A stretch of DNA of 64,000 nucleotides from Platerodrilus igneus (taxonomy: Eukaryota; Arthropoda; Insecta; Coleoptera; Lycidae): the NCBI GenBank assembly GCA_036346225.1, contig JARFIW010001453.1:248001-312000 (forward strand), read 5' to 3'. Below are positions 11,843 through 24,120 of the stretch, in pieces. The notes below the pieces were generated by a model. That model worked only from the letters and a program-made list of their open reading frames with translations, was not told the DNA's origin and made no database searches. Position 1 is the first letter of the stretch. Each line of letters starts with the position of its first letter. Made by a program: the position numbers and the translations under genes.

Positions 11843-12093
11843 ATTAACGAAAATTAGGAATTACAGGCTGACAACAAATAAATTTATAAATTCAATTTAA
11901 TATTTAAGGTATATTGTTAATATAATTTAGCTAAAATGGACAAAAGAATACGGGAAGCTAGAGGCGTTGAGAAATGAAGGGGTGAGATAGGATTCCAGGA
12001 AAGTGTAATCCTCAATGATACACAAACCGAAGTTGCAGGAAGAACATTTGAAAGGAGCCATAGTGAGAAACAGTAGACTTACAAGAATCAAAA

Positions 12094-13365
12094 ATGATGT
12101 CGATTTTATTTGCATTAAATGACAAGATGGATAAAAATGAAAAGGCCATGAAGAACATGACAACAAAAATTGATGAAAATAGGGAAAAGTTAGGCTTGGA
12201 AATAAGGATTTTAAGCGATGGTTTAAGGGAAACGAATCAAACAATCGCGGAGATGAAAGCACAGATGCAAAATAATATTGTGGGGATTATGGAGGACATC
12301 GACTACGTGAGGGACGAAGTTATAAGTGTAAAATAAAGTCAAGAAACATGCGAGAGGGAGACAATCGGGAGACTTACGAATTTAGATGCAAAAATACAAG
12401 AGATTGAGAGGAATTGTGAGATAGGGTTTAGAGGTGTAAATAGGGAATTAGGAAATTTAAAAACGGATTTAGAAAACTTGAATGGGAATACCATACAATA
12501 TGCTAGGGAACCCATAAAGTTAAACCAACCGAACATTTCGATAGATCAGTATTCAAAATTTTATGGGGATGGTAAACTTAATCCTAAATTATTTTTGAAC
12601 AATACTAAAACGTTAGTACAGGACTCAACAGATGAGCAATACAAACTAAATTTGGTAAAACCAATGTTAAAAGGGGGAGCAGAAATATGGTTTAGTTTAA
12701 TAGAGAGCGGGTTGGAAACGTTCCAGGAATTCGAGCAAAAATTTTTAAGGCACTTTTAGTGAGGCAACCAACAGTATAAAGTGAGAGATGACCTGATCAT
12801 GGGTAGATATAATCAAGATACAGGAATAACACGGGAATTGTCTGCAATAAGAAAATTTAGCATTGCAAAACAACTAGATTCTCCCTTAGAGGAAAAGCAA
12901 ATAATAAAATATTTGGCAGGGCATTTCGAGTTGGAAGTCAAACAGCACATTGCACTCCAAAACATTGTAGACCGGGATGTGTTTCTAGAATATTTACAGC
13001 GATATGATGAATTGGGACCAAACCATAGGGTGAAATGAAGAATCAGGAGTCAACCCGTAAATTTTGTGAGAACACAAAGAAGTGTGGAAGTGGACAGAAT
13101 TAATTATGGATGGAATAACCATAATTATGGGAGAAATTTCAATAGGGGCAACTACAGTAATTATAACAATGGTTTTAGGTGTAATAGGAATACGGGTAAG
13201 ATGCCAAGGCGAGAAATGGAGCGGACTAACCATGAGGGGAACAATAACCGAGATACGCATAGACAAGAACACGAGGAACAAAGAACGAATCCAAGAAGAA
13301 CTAACCGCACATATGCTGAGATCACGAGTCAGGCAGGACCTTCCGCACGAAATCAAAATTTTTAG
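12094..13365 (+). pseudogene. gag of gypsy element 1, interrupted by stop codons
   Basis: One reading frame runs the whole length with only in-frame stops (about 12334, 12757 and 13036) and no frameshift. The N-terminal third is predicted coiled coil, rich in Lys, Glu and Asn. The middle resembles the retrotransposon gag capsid region (FYGDGKLNPKLFLNNTKTL, then LKGGAEIWFSLIESG, then EFEQKFLRHF; LDSPLEEKQIIKYLAGHF). The C-terminus is basic and Asn/Arg/Gly-rich (about 13082-13290) with no CCHC knuckle visible, so RNA binding was probably through this tail. It encodes the structural protein of the element's particle and is inactive as it stands. Confidence 0.7.
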
Positions 13366-13436
13366 ATGCGGACAAACCAAGCAAGCCCATACGGATAAAC
13401 AGATACGAACATCAGTGCAAATTTATCAAACATGAG

Positions 13437-14737
13437 ATGGAAAATGAATTAGACAGGAACTTATTACCTATAGTTAATTTAAAGGTGGAGAATAATGTAC
13501 TTAAATTACTCATTGATACAGGAGCAGAAGCGTTGCTCGTTGCGGAAGATTTTGTTAAACAGGGAAAATTAATGGAGAAGGTGATACCTACAACAAATTG
13601 TAATTTGGTAGCACCAAACAAAAAGGAGTTTGCGAGCATAAGTAACATGGTAATTGTGAAGTGCGAAATAGGAAACGTAAAATTGGAGAATGAATTTATG
13701 GTTGTACCTGAACTGAAGATGGGCACTATATTTGGGATGGACCTAATAGATAAACGGGGATTAAGAATAAATGGTGAAAGTAAGGAAATAGAATGCAAGG
13801 GGGAATGTATTAAATGACATGAAGAGGGGGAAGTAGAAGTCGAAAATGACTGCTTAAATATAAATCCATTTGAGAGTGAGTTAGATAATGGGAGGAATAC
13901 AAAGGAAGAAATTAAGTGTCCAGAGGATATATAAGGTAGGGTTAATTCATTATTAGAGAAACATTCCGAATTGATAGGGTCGGAATTCAGAATTGCCACA
14001 GGTATGAGCAGCATACGGGGATAGAGTGAGAGGAGAGATTGAACAAATGTTACGAGAAGGTATCATCGAAAAATCGAGTACGCACTTTGTGAATCCATTG
14101 GTCGTTGTTAAGAAAAGTGATGATAGCATTAGGTTATGTCTAGATGGGAGAAAGATAAATAAGTGAACTAAACCGCAATACAATTGTCCACCAACCATGG
14201 ATAGCATATTGGCAAGGATAGGTAGTAAGAAAGACTTCACAAAAATAGATTTAAAGAATTCGTTTTGGCTAATTCCACTAGGGCAAGAATCGAGGAAATA
14301 CGCGAGGTTTTTTTATAGAAGGGCATATATACCAATTTATAGTGGTTCCTTTTGGTTTGTCTTCGAGTACGGCTGCATTAGTTAAGGCTATGCAAAGTAT
14401 TTTGGGACCATACAAGGAATTTTGCATCCACTACATGGATGATGTTTTAATATTCAGCAATAGCGTTGAACAACACTTCATACATCTCGAAAGAATTTTA
14501 CTAGAGATGAATATAGCAGGATTAAGACTAAATCTAAAGAAGTGTGAATTCTTTCAAGAAAAAGTGAAATTGTTGGGATATCAAATCAGTACTGAGGGTA
14601 TATTCATAGACAAAAATCGATTATGGGAGATATTACAATATCCTAGACCAAGGAACACATACGAGCTTAGGGACATAGATTCGGAAGCAATCAGGAGCAA
14701 GTTCCATATAAATTTAATCTATCCATATAAAGGATAA
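13437..14737 (+). pseudogene. pol of gypsy element 1: protease and reverse transcriptase, truncated
   Basis: The aspartic protease shows LKLLIDTGAEALLVAEDF (catalytic DTG near 13513) and ends near GTIFGMDLIDKRG. After stops, the reverse transcriptase begins with EQMLREGIIEKSSTHFVNPL, RLCLDGRKINK and FTKIDLKNSFWLIPL. After a frameshift near 14330 it continues as PFGLSSSTAALVKAMQS, with the active-site YMDD near 14432-14443, LRLNLKKCEFF and LLGYQIS. At about 14670 the protein jumps from PRPRNTYELR to a short tail ending HINLIYPYKG. The thumb, RNase H and integrase are therefore deleted. The element cannot move by itself. Confidence 0.8.
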
Positions 14738-14968
14738 AAATGAGCGTACAGATTGTAAGATAGCTTAGGTATAGGTAGAAATAGGGTAATAGAATAGGAC
14801 ATAGCTGTAAGATTAGTTAGGTGTAAAAAGAGGATTAAAAAGAGGGAATTAGTTTAGTTGCAGTCAAACAAAAAAATAAGAATATTGGACCAATGGGAAT
14901 TTTGACTTCACGTTGGGCACCAAAAATAGCATTGCTTGAAAATTTTTTATTTTAATTTGGGGTAATAA
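14738..14968 (+). other. 3' untranslated region of gypsy element 1, with reversed primer-site-like motif
   Basis: AT-rich and purine-rich. At about 14908-14928 the - strand reads TTTTGGTGCCCAACGTGAAG, which looks like a gypsy primer binding site in the wrong orientation for this element. It may mark a fragment of another LTR element or be coincidental. Confidence 0.4.
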
Positions 14969-16825
14969 TGCTATGATAATAGGGTTATTGAGGGGTATAT
15001 CGAGTCATAAGGGTCTCACACAACATGTAAATAGTAATAGAAGTTAGAAAACTAAATAAATTTATCGTGGAAAATACGTAATTTGCAAATTATGCAAAAA
15101 GAAAACATTTAACACCCTGTATAAGGATCACAATTAACGTTAATTAATGCCGGGAAGCATATTCTTCAACAGTACAAACACATTCAGCAAGATAGATAAC
15201 TCTGTACGAATCAAACTTATTTTAAACCAGAAAGCATTCATGAGTTCTAAATAAATACGCATTAAATGCATAGGAAGCTAGAAAATCGTGATACAAATTC
15301 TGTTAAATTTAAATAAGCGATAGGAAAGAAGATAGCAAGGCATTCTGGTAAGAAACGCATCTTTCAAAACAAATAAGTTTCGGAAACACAGGATGTAAAT
15401 AGAAGCATTTCAATTTACGTCATTTTATCTACGCGATTTTTAACACGTAGTTTACTCAAAACCCAGAACGATATCTTGACAAACAAAAGCCATTAGTTAA
15501 GTACGTGAGAAGGCAGATTAGAAATTCCTACAATAACATCTAAACAGACGAGTAAAATTGCACATATTTTAGAAATAGACTGCTATAACTTGTATTCTAC
15601 GTGACCAAGAACATTGTTCCAGCGGGCTATTATCAAATGATACTTGTAAAATCCCAGGGTATTTACAACATCCTATGGCATGTCGTAAACTTTGAACAAA
15701 CAAGGCCGATAGCCAATGGTTACCGATAAGGGCGTTCCTTTATATATCACTTAAACTTGATAACAGGCAGTCTTTATTCAACCTGAGCACGCTTCACATC
15801 AGTTCAACTCAAGAATTTACGTAAAAGTTAACCTTGAAAATTAAATAATTATATATTTGTGAAAGTTGTGATAGAAAGTTTTTAAAGTAAAAGGTAGTGA
15901 AAAATATATGAGAGAAGTTTTGCCGGTAGCTAGAAAACGTGAGTAAAAGCTTATTAATTAAATAATTTTAATATTTATAATTTAGGGTTCTAGGTGACAG
16001 GTGAAAACCTAAGTATTATCTAAATCTAATTATTGTCTAAGTAATAAGCTGAAATCTGGTAAAAACTATAGATATAACTCTAGAGATAAATCTAAAATTG
16101 CATAAGAATATTGATTTGCATCTACGCATCGGAGCACAAAGACCGAGGTTTGTTTTAAGTATCGAATGAAGTTTGGCCAAGGGGTACTACAAAAGCCACA
16201 AGGGGACTCAACTAAAAATAATCCAGAGGTACTGGTCTACAACACGCAATAGCTGATCCAGGGAAAACAAAGAAAGACACGCAAGGACAACTACAGGTCA
16301 GAATATCATAAGGCATTATTTTCTTTTTCATTAAAAATTTATCATATTCTTTTATACTTAAATATTTATGTAAAGAGTCATCAAAAATCTTTTTATACGT
16401 GAAAATTTACGTAAAAAGGGGAAAGTCATTGAACATTCAAGGGTGTTTTCCAATAGTGTTCAGTATCATTTTTGCTGGCTTTAAAGTAATTAAAGGGAAC
16501 TATAATTTTGGGGATAAACAAATTGAAATTATTATTATTTGATTTAGGGGTTTTGTTTGTCAAATAGTGAATCATATTAAGCTGTACAGTGTATATAATT
16601 TTTCTCTGTCATTATACAAATCTTAGTCGATCTCGTTTTTTTCATTCCAATCGAAAAGTATTAGATAAAAAGAGGAGTAAATTCTTTGTTATCGTAACAT
16701 TGTGCACTCTGTGTGGATTAGACTGAGCGAGCTGAGGCACATTTAAATTTTAGGATATTAAAAGAGCGGTGATGGGCAGCAGGAAACTGAACGTTAATTA
16801 CATCGGTGTGCAGCGTTATCATAGC

Positions 16826-16826
<1 letters not shown>
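14969..16826 (+). repeat. 3' LTR of gypsy element 1
   Basis: Direct repeat of 9792-11532. It begins TGCTATGATAATAGGG and ends CGTTATCATAGCT, running straight into a (TA)n array. Shared landmarks with the 5' copy include CACCCTGTATAAG, ATGCCGGGAAGC and GACTGAGC near the 3' end. Confidence 0.8.

Positions 16827-16872
<46 letters not shown>
16827..16872. repeat. (TA)n microsatellite at the right edge of gypsy element 1
   Basis: TA array with one G near its start, abutting the LTR end. Confidence 0.9.
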
Positions 16873-16874
<2 letters not shown>

Positions 16875-17936
16875 TGAAGATTATTACTGTGGATTACCTG
16901 AATAAAAGATGCTTATGTTGAATGCTTCAAATTTGCCCGCTGTTTAATTATTTCTACCAACTCTCTTCAAATAAAACTAATAGAATCATACACCAGGTTA
17001 TAATAATAATACGAAACATTTTTTACAAACAATCTTTCAAATCCTAATTACTACATTCACAACCACTGTCTCTTGCAAATAATATCTTAAATATAACGTC
17101 TATGAATAATAACTTCTTCTTATTACAAATCGTATACACTAAAAATAGTCAAAAATTTCCACAACAGCTTTGCCTTATGAACAATATCTTAAATATGACA
17201 AAAAATATAAACTTCTGCGCTCACTTATACTAAAAATAGAGTACAAAAGTATCTCGTTATAATTAGTATAATCACTTAAAAATCGTACTCTCGTAATTTT
17301 CTTCATAAACAACTCCCTAATTAAATCTTTTTATGTACAGGCTTGTATACACTCTACTTGAAATTCACATACTAGCACATGGAAAAAAAATCTTAAACTA
17401 ACTACTTTATAAATGCAAGTCCTTTTAAGAATGTAAACAATATAGTTTTATTACACCATGACAAATCTGCTTATTATTACCTTTGTCCAGCACGTCGTCA
17501 TTAGTCCATGTTCCAGAATTGTTTAAACCATTTTTAAAATGCCATTAAATACCAAAAATACTATTCCAATCATATATGCTTTAATTCCAATTAAGAAACT
17601 TGCAGTAGTTCAATTATTATTTAATTATTTATTTTCCATTGTGAAACCATTGTAAGTACTTCAAATAATCTTACTCACTTCTGAGCATTCAAAACAATTT
17701 TGTCGCTATTTGAATAAAATCGTCTATTTTTTATAACAATTTCCACCACTAAATATAGTACTTTTAAAGCGAACTTTAACTACGTAACGTATCATTTGAT
17801 TAGCATTGTGACGTTTGAATCAGGACTACCATGCATTCCCAAGATTTATTGTGTTGTGTAAGAGAACACAATTCCTTCGTCTTTATGTTATGTAATAGAA
17901 TGAAAAATCTTTTCAATTATGGTCCCTATGTATTAT
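16873..17936. other. Intron sequence between the two gypsy elements
   Basis: No gene seen. About 17740-17836 resembles 29355-29440: both read (C)ACTAAATA(T/C)AG and later ATTAGCAT(T/C)GT(G/A)ACGTTTGAAT(C/T)AGGACT. This is therefore part of a dispersed repeat, one copy of which lies just outside the palindrome at 29441. Confidence 0.45.
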
Positions 17937-19909
17937 TGCCTTTTAATTATTTTGAGATTTTGTTTAACGAGAATTTCCAATAAGCGAAGAGAGCCCACGG
18001 CAAGTTCTGATGGAAAATGGCTCAAAGTTGTGGAAATCTCAAAGGCAAAGCGGCTAGTCGAACTATACGCTCTGGGTGGAACATGAGCTGTGGGTCGGGG
18101 TTGAATTGCGACCACTAATATAAAGGATAAGGCGCCACCGTATTTTTTTATACAGAGAAGACCTTACTCAAGTCCCTTGTACAAGGCTAATGCGGAAACC
18201 TTTTCGTTATAACCGCTATACGATTTATTAAAGACCACATAATCCCTAAAGTTTCTTACCTTATGGCTCGACCTTGACCTTAGTAATCCTCTGCAACACC
18301 TGCGAACAGATTAAACAAAGAAAAGCACTGTTTGTGCCTTCATACTCAAAAATACTTAAATTCAATTGGAATCATATTTTATTCATCCTAAATAAAAAGA
18401 ATAGTCTTTTGTTCGAAAATAAAAATCTATTCCTCTAGTATTCAATAATGTGCTTTTATACAAAATATCTTTCTTTCTTTATATGTTGATTAATTTAAAT
18501 TGTGAAAATTAATTACAAAGGCACTGGATAAAATCAGTACCAATACCATTAAATGTGGTTTCATTTAACAAATTGACAAAGCATAAAGATGCTTTCTAAA
18601 TTGTTGCTTATTTATAACAAAAAGTTAATTAGGGTAGATCTACCTTAATTTTACAATGGATAATTTCAAATAAGTATTCATGAAATATCAAATATAGAAA
18701 TTTAATTTTTAAGTTCTTATAAATATAAGAATTCACTTTCTCTAACACGTAATGACATCTTCTGTTGTTTCATTGAATTTATAAAAGAATGAGGTAAGTA
18801 AAAGTTACAGATTCCTATTGCTTAATATTGAAAAATATAATTGTGGTCTGTCCTTGACCTATTTAAAAGTTTACACAACTTGATTAAACAAAATTTATCT
18901 CGTTACTACGTCCATAGTTCAATTAACATACGAAAACAAATTTTTACATACCAGAAATCCGTCTGTCTGAAAAATATCATAAAGGAATCTTACTTCAGCA
19001 TTGAAATACGGAAATCTCCAATTTCGAACAAATGATTGTACTGCGTACTGAAAATCACATTACTCGGCCTCCATTTTGAGTAATTAAATTCCGCCAGGAC
19101 CACACCATGAACAAAGCGTAAAAACCTATATTTCTTCTTGCTTTTAATCAAAAATAACGCAAACCAGTCTCCTGATTACCAATCTGCATGTTAATTTAAA
19201 GTTGCTTTATATGTACATTAAACCACGAAAACCATCAAATGATGCATGATAAATTTATCTTGAATACTATCATTTATAAAATTTCATATTATATATAAAT
19301 AAAGTTGCTTTGCAATTTAAATTGAATACATATATAAATAAATTGCATGTTATTTAAATTGAATACCATATATAAATAAGTTGCTTTATAAATAAGTTGC
19401 ACTGAAAATTTTTAATTAATATCGTTACAGAAACAAATTTACTTACTGTTCCCAACGGCCCTTTGACCAAAAAATTTCACGTCATCTACGAGCTGTTCCA
19501 ACAAATGGACTATCAAAAATGCCTCTCGGAGATGACATTCTCTTATTAAACTTGATTCGCACGTGCTTCCAACACGAAAAACAGCAAAAAAACATTGTTT
19601 CTAAGAACAATTCGACCTGCTTTCACCACAGCTGTGTTAGAAGTGTCGTCAAGCGAGTTGCTGCCCGGTAACAACGTTACTTCGTAATTTCCGAATAGAT
19701 GGAGCTCTAGGAATGATACTTAATAGAAGCTTTTATTTTGTCACCGTGGAAATTAAATTTTAATTTGAACTGAATACTAATACTTTATTGGGCAATAGGT
19801 AATATTTAATTAAATGGATTGAATAGCATTATTATGCATTATATTATTTATTATTAAATAAAGGGATTAGTTATACGAACATATCTAGGTAGAAAATAAA
19901 ATTGCTACA
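17937..19909 (-). repeat. 3' LTR of gypsy element 2
   Basis: Direct repeat of 26027-28022. On the - strand it begins TGTAGCAATTTTATTTTC and ends AATTAAAAGGCA. By eye, differences from the other copy are few: single substitutions, homopolymer length changes and one small tandem repeat difference in the TTATAAATAAGTTGC stretch. That points to recent insertion. A purine-rich tract (AGAAAGAGGCAG on the - strand, about 19910-19921) directly precedes it and fits a polypurine tract. Confidence 0.88.
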
Positions 19910-21149
19910 CTGCCTCTTTCTAAGAGAAAAAAATTCGAGAAAATATTCTGGAATAAATGCGAAGAATTTTTTTTTTTTTTTATAAATTTACTACTTGTAT
20001 TTACAACTTATTATTAATTTTATATGCCAAAACAAAAATAACTTCTGAATCACTAAAGATACTGCGTACTTGAAAATGAGTGACCAGTAACTACGCGTAC
20101 TATACGCCACAAGGGGACAAATTCGGGAAGTCTTAATCGGTAGGGTTTCATTATCATTTAATACATATTCGGGGTTATTATATCACTCATTTTATACTCG
20201 AAACTTAAGCAACAAAACATATAATACTGCCGTATTATGATTCCTTAATAAAGATATAAATTATCATGACAAACATATTCTTACTTTACTAACCATAATT
20301 TACATATTTACAAAAGAAAAAAAGGACTTACACTACCATTGGGATCCACGACAAACACATCTCCAAAACAACAAACATGTCTTGAAATCACGAATGTTCA
20401 ACAATCTACTGCATGTATATGCTAACAAAAATGTAGAAACGTCTCCATCCATGAAGAGACAAGTAAAACGTCACCACGTCTTACTCCTCAAAAACTCTCA
20501 CTCACGCATGAATGAACAAAATAGAACATTGCTAACTCACACAATATTCATACGAAAATAGAACATTGCTACCTTACACAATATTCAAAATAAAATAGAA
20601 CATTGTCAGCTTACACAATATTCCTACTAAACACAACTATTACAGTTACTAACAATATTGACCTCCTACCAATATCTAATTTGGACTCAAGCTACTTGAT
20701 TCCCAATATAATTTCAAGAACTACCATTAATCTCGGTTGTCCTCTCGACTACAAAATTACTTTCAAACACTATAATCATAAATCCAAAAGAAAATAATAA
20801 CCAAATATATACAACTTTTATTAAAATTCTCCACCAAAAGTATAAATAAACATTCCTTACTGACATTTGACCTATGAAACATTTGACCAAACGAACATGC
20901 AACTTATGACCTATGGAAACATGCAACTCTTCATCTCAACTCAAATAAATAATTTGCAACTAATAATATCAGCGCAGACCAATATCAACCTTACAGCACT
21001 ACAAAAATTTTCTTTTTTATACTTCATATCCAACATCTAAATTTTTAGACTACCAAACAGTATTCCAATACAATAATTAAATTCTTTACTAAAAAGATAA
21101 GACAGAAATAATTCCTACTATCAACTATCAAACATATCAACATTACTAA
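19910..21149 (-). other. 3' untranslated region of gypsy element 2, no env
   Basis: About 1.24 kb between the end of pol and the 3' LTR. I found no envelope-like frame on the - strand; open frames on both strands are short and low-complexity. A threefold 37 bp tandem repeat lies at 20518-20628. Confidence 0.6.
20518..20628. repeat. Three tandem copies of a 37 bp unit
   Basis: Units start at 20518, 20555 and 20592 with AAAATAGAACATTG and each carries ACACAATATTC near its end. They differ by a few substitutions. They lie in the 3' untranslated part of gypsy element 2. Confidence 0.85.
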
Positions 21150-24044
21150 TTAATGTTCAGAAACATCATCGTTCTCAATATCATTACTGAACTCTGAATA
21201 AGGTTTTAAGTCCTTAACATGCCATCTGCCTGCCCTTGAACCATTTTCATTATTCAATTCATAAATCAAATTCGAAACCTTCTTTCTAACAATACTCAAA
21301 ACATATTTTGGCACAAGCTTAGCAGTAAACTTATCACTTGCTTTTGAAAGAACTTTATTGGACCTCCAAACTTTGTCACCTACTTCGAAAGAAATGTTAC
21401 GTCTCCTTAAATTATATGAATTACTAGACTGCATGTAAGCTAAATGTAACCTTTTCTGTACGTCTATAAAAATATCAAATAGTCCTTGGTGATCTAACAC
21501 ATACGAAGGTCTATTATCAGAAATAATATCTATATCAACTGAGGGTTCCACATCAAGACCATAAAATCTTCCAGACACAGGAACATGTCTACCAAAAACT
21601 AAGAAATTTGGCGAATAACCAGTGGCATGATGTTTTGCAGAATTAATCGCATACTGAATTTGGGGTAACTCTATGTCCCAAGTATCATGTTCTTTAATAT
21701 ACGAACGTATAGCTGTTCCGACAGTTCGATTTATCCTTTCCACAAAATTACATTGGGGAGAGTAAACTGCATTAAACCAAATTTTTTGAACGTCATATTT
21801 CTTGCATACTGCCTTGAAATTTCTTCCACTAAATTGTGAGCCATTATCACAAATAATAAATTTAGGAACACCATAGACTAAAAAAACTTTTTCCTCTAAT
21901 ACACGTTCTATTAAATGCGCTTTTGCACTCCGTAATGGAAACATTAACGTAAATTTCGAGAACCAATCACCAATAACCAATAACCATTTGTGTCCAACCT
22001 TGGACCGTGGAAATGGGCCCATGAGGTCTATAGCAATAATCTGAAAGGGGAACTTCACTTCTTTTTCCTTTCCCATTAAACCAAGGGGTCCTCTATTCGA
22101 TGCCTTCTGTGCACCACACGTTAAACAATTTTTACAAAATCTCAACACATCAATTCGCATTTTTGGCCAATAAAAATTCTCTTGTATTCGTGCCAATGTT
22201 TTAAAAAAAACAAAATGTCCGGCCACTGAAGGGTCATGATGTATCCGAATAACCTCTTCCTTTTGCGATCTAGGAGCTAAATATTTCCATTCTCTTACAT
22301 TCGACGAGAGTGGTAAATTTGAAGAAAGAAATTTAAATACATAATTATCTTCTACCTTCCATTGTGGGTAATCCTCAGGTGAAGATAAAATCTTTTCTCG
22401 AAGAGACACATACCAGGGATCCACATTATCTAACTTGATCTCAACTAAATTATCTACATGATTTATGACTGGAACTGCACGACTAAGACAATCTGGAACT
22501 ACATTAAACTTTCCTTTTCGATGAACTAACTCAAAAGTATGCTGTCGTAAACGGACAACCCATCTAGCTAATTTTCCGGTTGGGTTTTGTATATTATTAA
22601 GCCATAACAATGAAAAATGATCTGTGATAACAGTGAAACGGGTACCTTCTACCCAAGGTCGAAATTTTTCTATAGCGAAAATTACAGCAAGACACTCCTT
22701 CTCCGTGACTGAATAATTTCGCTCAGTTCTGGTAAGTGATTTACTGGCATAAGAAATAACGTGCTCTACGTCATCGATTTTTTGTACTAAAACTGCTCCG
22801 AGTCCTGTATCACTGGCGTCGCATTCGACAATAAATGGAACTGAATAGTCCGGTTGTGATAACAATGGAGCGGAAACTAAAGCCTGCTTGATCTGTACAA
22901 ATGAGTCCTCAGCCTCGGATGTCCAACCAATAGATTGACCCTTTTTTCTTCCTTTTACCAAATCACTAATCGGTGACACTAAAGATGAAAAGTTTTTTAT
23001 AAAACGACGATACCAACTACACATTCCTAAAAAATGTTTGACCTCAGTAGTGGTCTTAGGTCTGGGGAAATTTACCATTGCAGAAACCTTTTCGGGATCT
23101 GTACGAAGAGAGTTCGATCCAACAATATAACCAAGAAATTTTAACGATTTCTTAAAGAATTCACACTTTTTCAAATTAATCGTAAGGTTTGCTTCCTTAA
23201 GACGTTCCTTCACCGTTTCTAATAACTTCAAATGTTCCTCAAAAGATGATGAACACAAAATAATGTCATCTAAATAACAAAAAACATGTGGCTCAAACTT
23301 CGGTCCAAAAATTGAATCAACCAAACGCTGTTGCGTCTGAGCAGCATTCTTTAATCCGAATGGCATAGTGACAAACCTATATTGTCCTCTCGAAATAACA
23401 CTAAATGCAGTTTTATCCTTAGATGTTTCGGAAAGTGGGATTTGCCAAAAACTCTTTCTAAGGTCTAAACTAGAAATATAATTAGCACCTCTAAGTAAAT
23501 TAATAATCCTATCGATATTTGGCAATGGGTAGCTATCATGTTTAGTAATATCATTAAGCGCTCTTCCGTCAAAACAAAATCTGTACTCACTGTCTTGTTT
23601 TTTAACTAACAGTACAGGGGATGACCATGGACTCTGACATTCTTCCACTACTCCTAATCTCAACATCTCGTCTAACTCTTTATCTAACATCTTGCTCATA
23701 AAGGGGGACATGACGTATGGTTTTTTACGAAATGGTTTTGCATCACCAGTATCAATATCTAAAACAATTTTATCGGTACGCCCTAGTCTCTCTTCACTAC
23801 TAATTTCATTGAAAGATTCTATTGCTATTCGTGCTTTTACTTGCTGTGTTTCTAACAAATCATCTAAACTAAGTAATTGATTACTACAACTTAAGGGTAC
23901 TGACGAATGACCTATATACGAAATACTATTGTTATCATAATCTTGAATGTGCCATGTATTGTTTTTGAAATCTGCTATTAGACCAAAGGATTTTGCGAAA
24001 TCGCTACCAAAAATAAATGTGTGGGGAAGAGATGGTACAACCAA
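21150..24044 (-). CDS. pol polyprotein of Ty3/gypsy element 2 (RT, RNase H, integrase)
   Basis: An uninterrupted 964-residue frame from the first ATG; protease sequence continues upstream in the same frame. Visible in order: end of the protease (FIFGSDF, residues 11-17); reverse transcriptase with FCFDGRALND (156-165), SSLDLRKSFWQIPL (191-204), MPFGLKNAAQ (227-236) and active-site YLDD (257-260); RNase H with ECDASDTGLGAVL (407-419), YSVTEKECLAV and TDHFSLLWL; integrase zinc-binding histidines (602-610) and cysteines (CxxC near 640-643); and integrase core with D673 (AIDLMGPFP), D733 (ICDNGSQF) and E769 (FVERINR), a DD35E spacing. A C-terminal GDKVW/HVKDLKPY module ends the protein. Every catalytic residue I can name is present, so the enzyme part looks intact. 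Confidence 0.93.
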   Translation of the reverse strand: MVVPSLPHTFIFGSDFAKSFGLIADFKNNTWHIQDYDNNSISYIGHSSVPLSCSNQLLSLDDLLETQQVKARIAIESFNEISSEERLGRTDKIVLDIDTGDAKPFRKKPYVMSPFMSKMLDKELDEMLRLGVVEECQSPWSSPVLLVKKQDSEYRFCFDGRALNDITKHDSYPLPNIDRIINLLRGANYISSLDLRKSFWQIPLSETSKDKTAFSVISRGQYRFVTMPFGLKNAAQTQQRLVDSIFGPKFEPHVFCYLDDIILCSSSFEEHLKLLETVKERLKEANLTINLKKCEFFKKSLKFLGYIVGSNSLRTDPEKVSAMVNFPRPKTTTEVKHFLGMCSWYRRFIKNFSSLVSPISDLVKGRKKGQSIGWTSEAEDSFVQIKQALVSAPLLSQPDYSVPFIVECDASDTGLGAVLVQKIDDVEHVISYASKSLTRTERNYSVTEKECLAVIFAIEKFRPWVEGTRFTVITDHFSLLWLNNIQNPTGKLARWVVRLRQHTFELVHRKGKFNVVPDCLSRAVPVINHVDNLVEIKLDNVDPWYVSLREKILSSPEDYPQWKVEDNYVFKFLSSNLPLSSNVREWKYLAPRSQKEEVIRIHHDPSVAGHFVFFKTLARIQENFYWPKMRIDVLRFCKNCLTCGAQKASNRGPLGLMGKEKEVKFPFQIIAIDLMGPFPRSKVGHKWLLVIGDWFSKFTLMFPLRSAKAHLIERVLEEKVFLVYGVPKFIICDNGSQFSGRNFKAVCKKYDVQKIWFNAVYSPQCNFVERINRTVGTAIRSYIKEHDTWDIELPQIQYAINSAKHHATGYSPNFLVFGRHVPVSGRFYGLDVEPSVDIDIISDNRPSYVLDHQGLFDIFIDVQKRLHLAYMQSSNSYNLRRRNISFEVGDKVWRSNKVLSKASDKFTAKLVPKYVLSIVRKKVSNLIYELNNENGSRAGRWHVKDLKPYSEFSNDIENDDVSEH

Positions 24045-24120
24045 AGCGTTAACAATACGATATTGTCTTCCAATTCTAATAGGTAAATCAACTGAACCAA
24101 TAACTTCTTGAAGAGCACCA

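Noticed and set aside
11927..13380. Long - strand frames at 11927-12262, 12994-13380 and 13412-14014
   Set aside because: They are antisense to the gag and pol of gypsy element 1, whose + strand reading carries real protein motifs.
17933..18115. Duplicated 60-codon frame at 17933-18115 and 26023-26205 (- strand)
   Set aside because: Its presence in two places only reflects the two LTRs of gypsy element 2.
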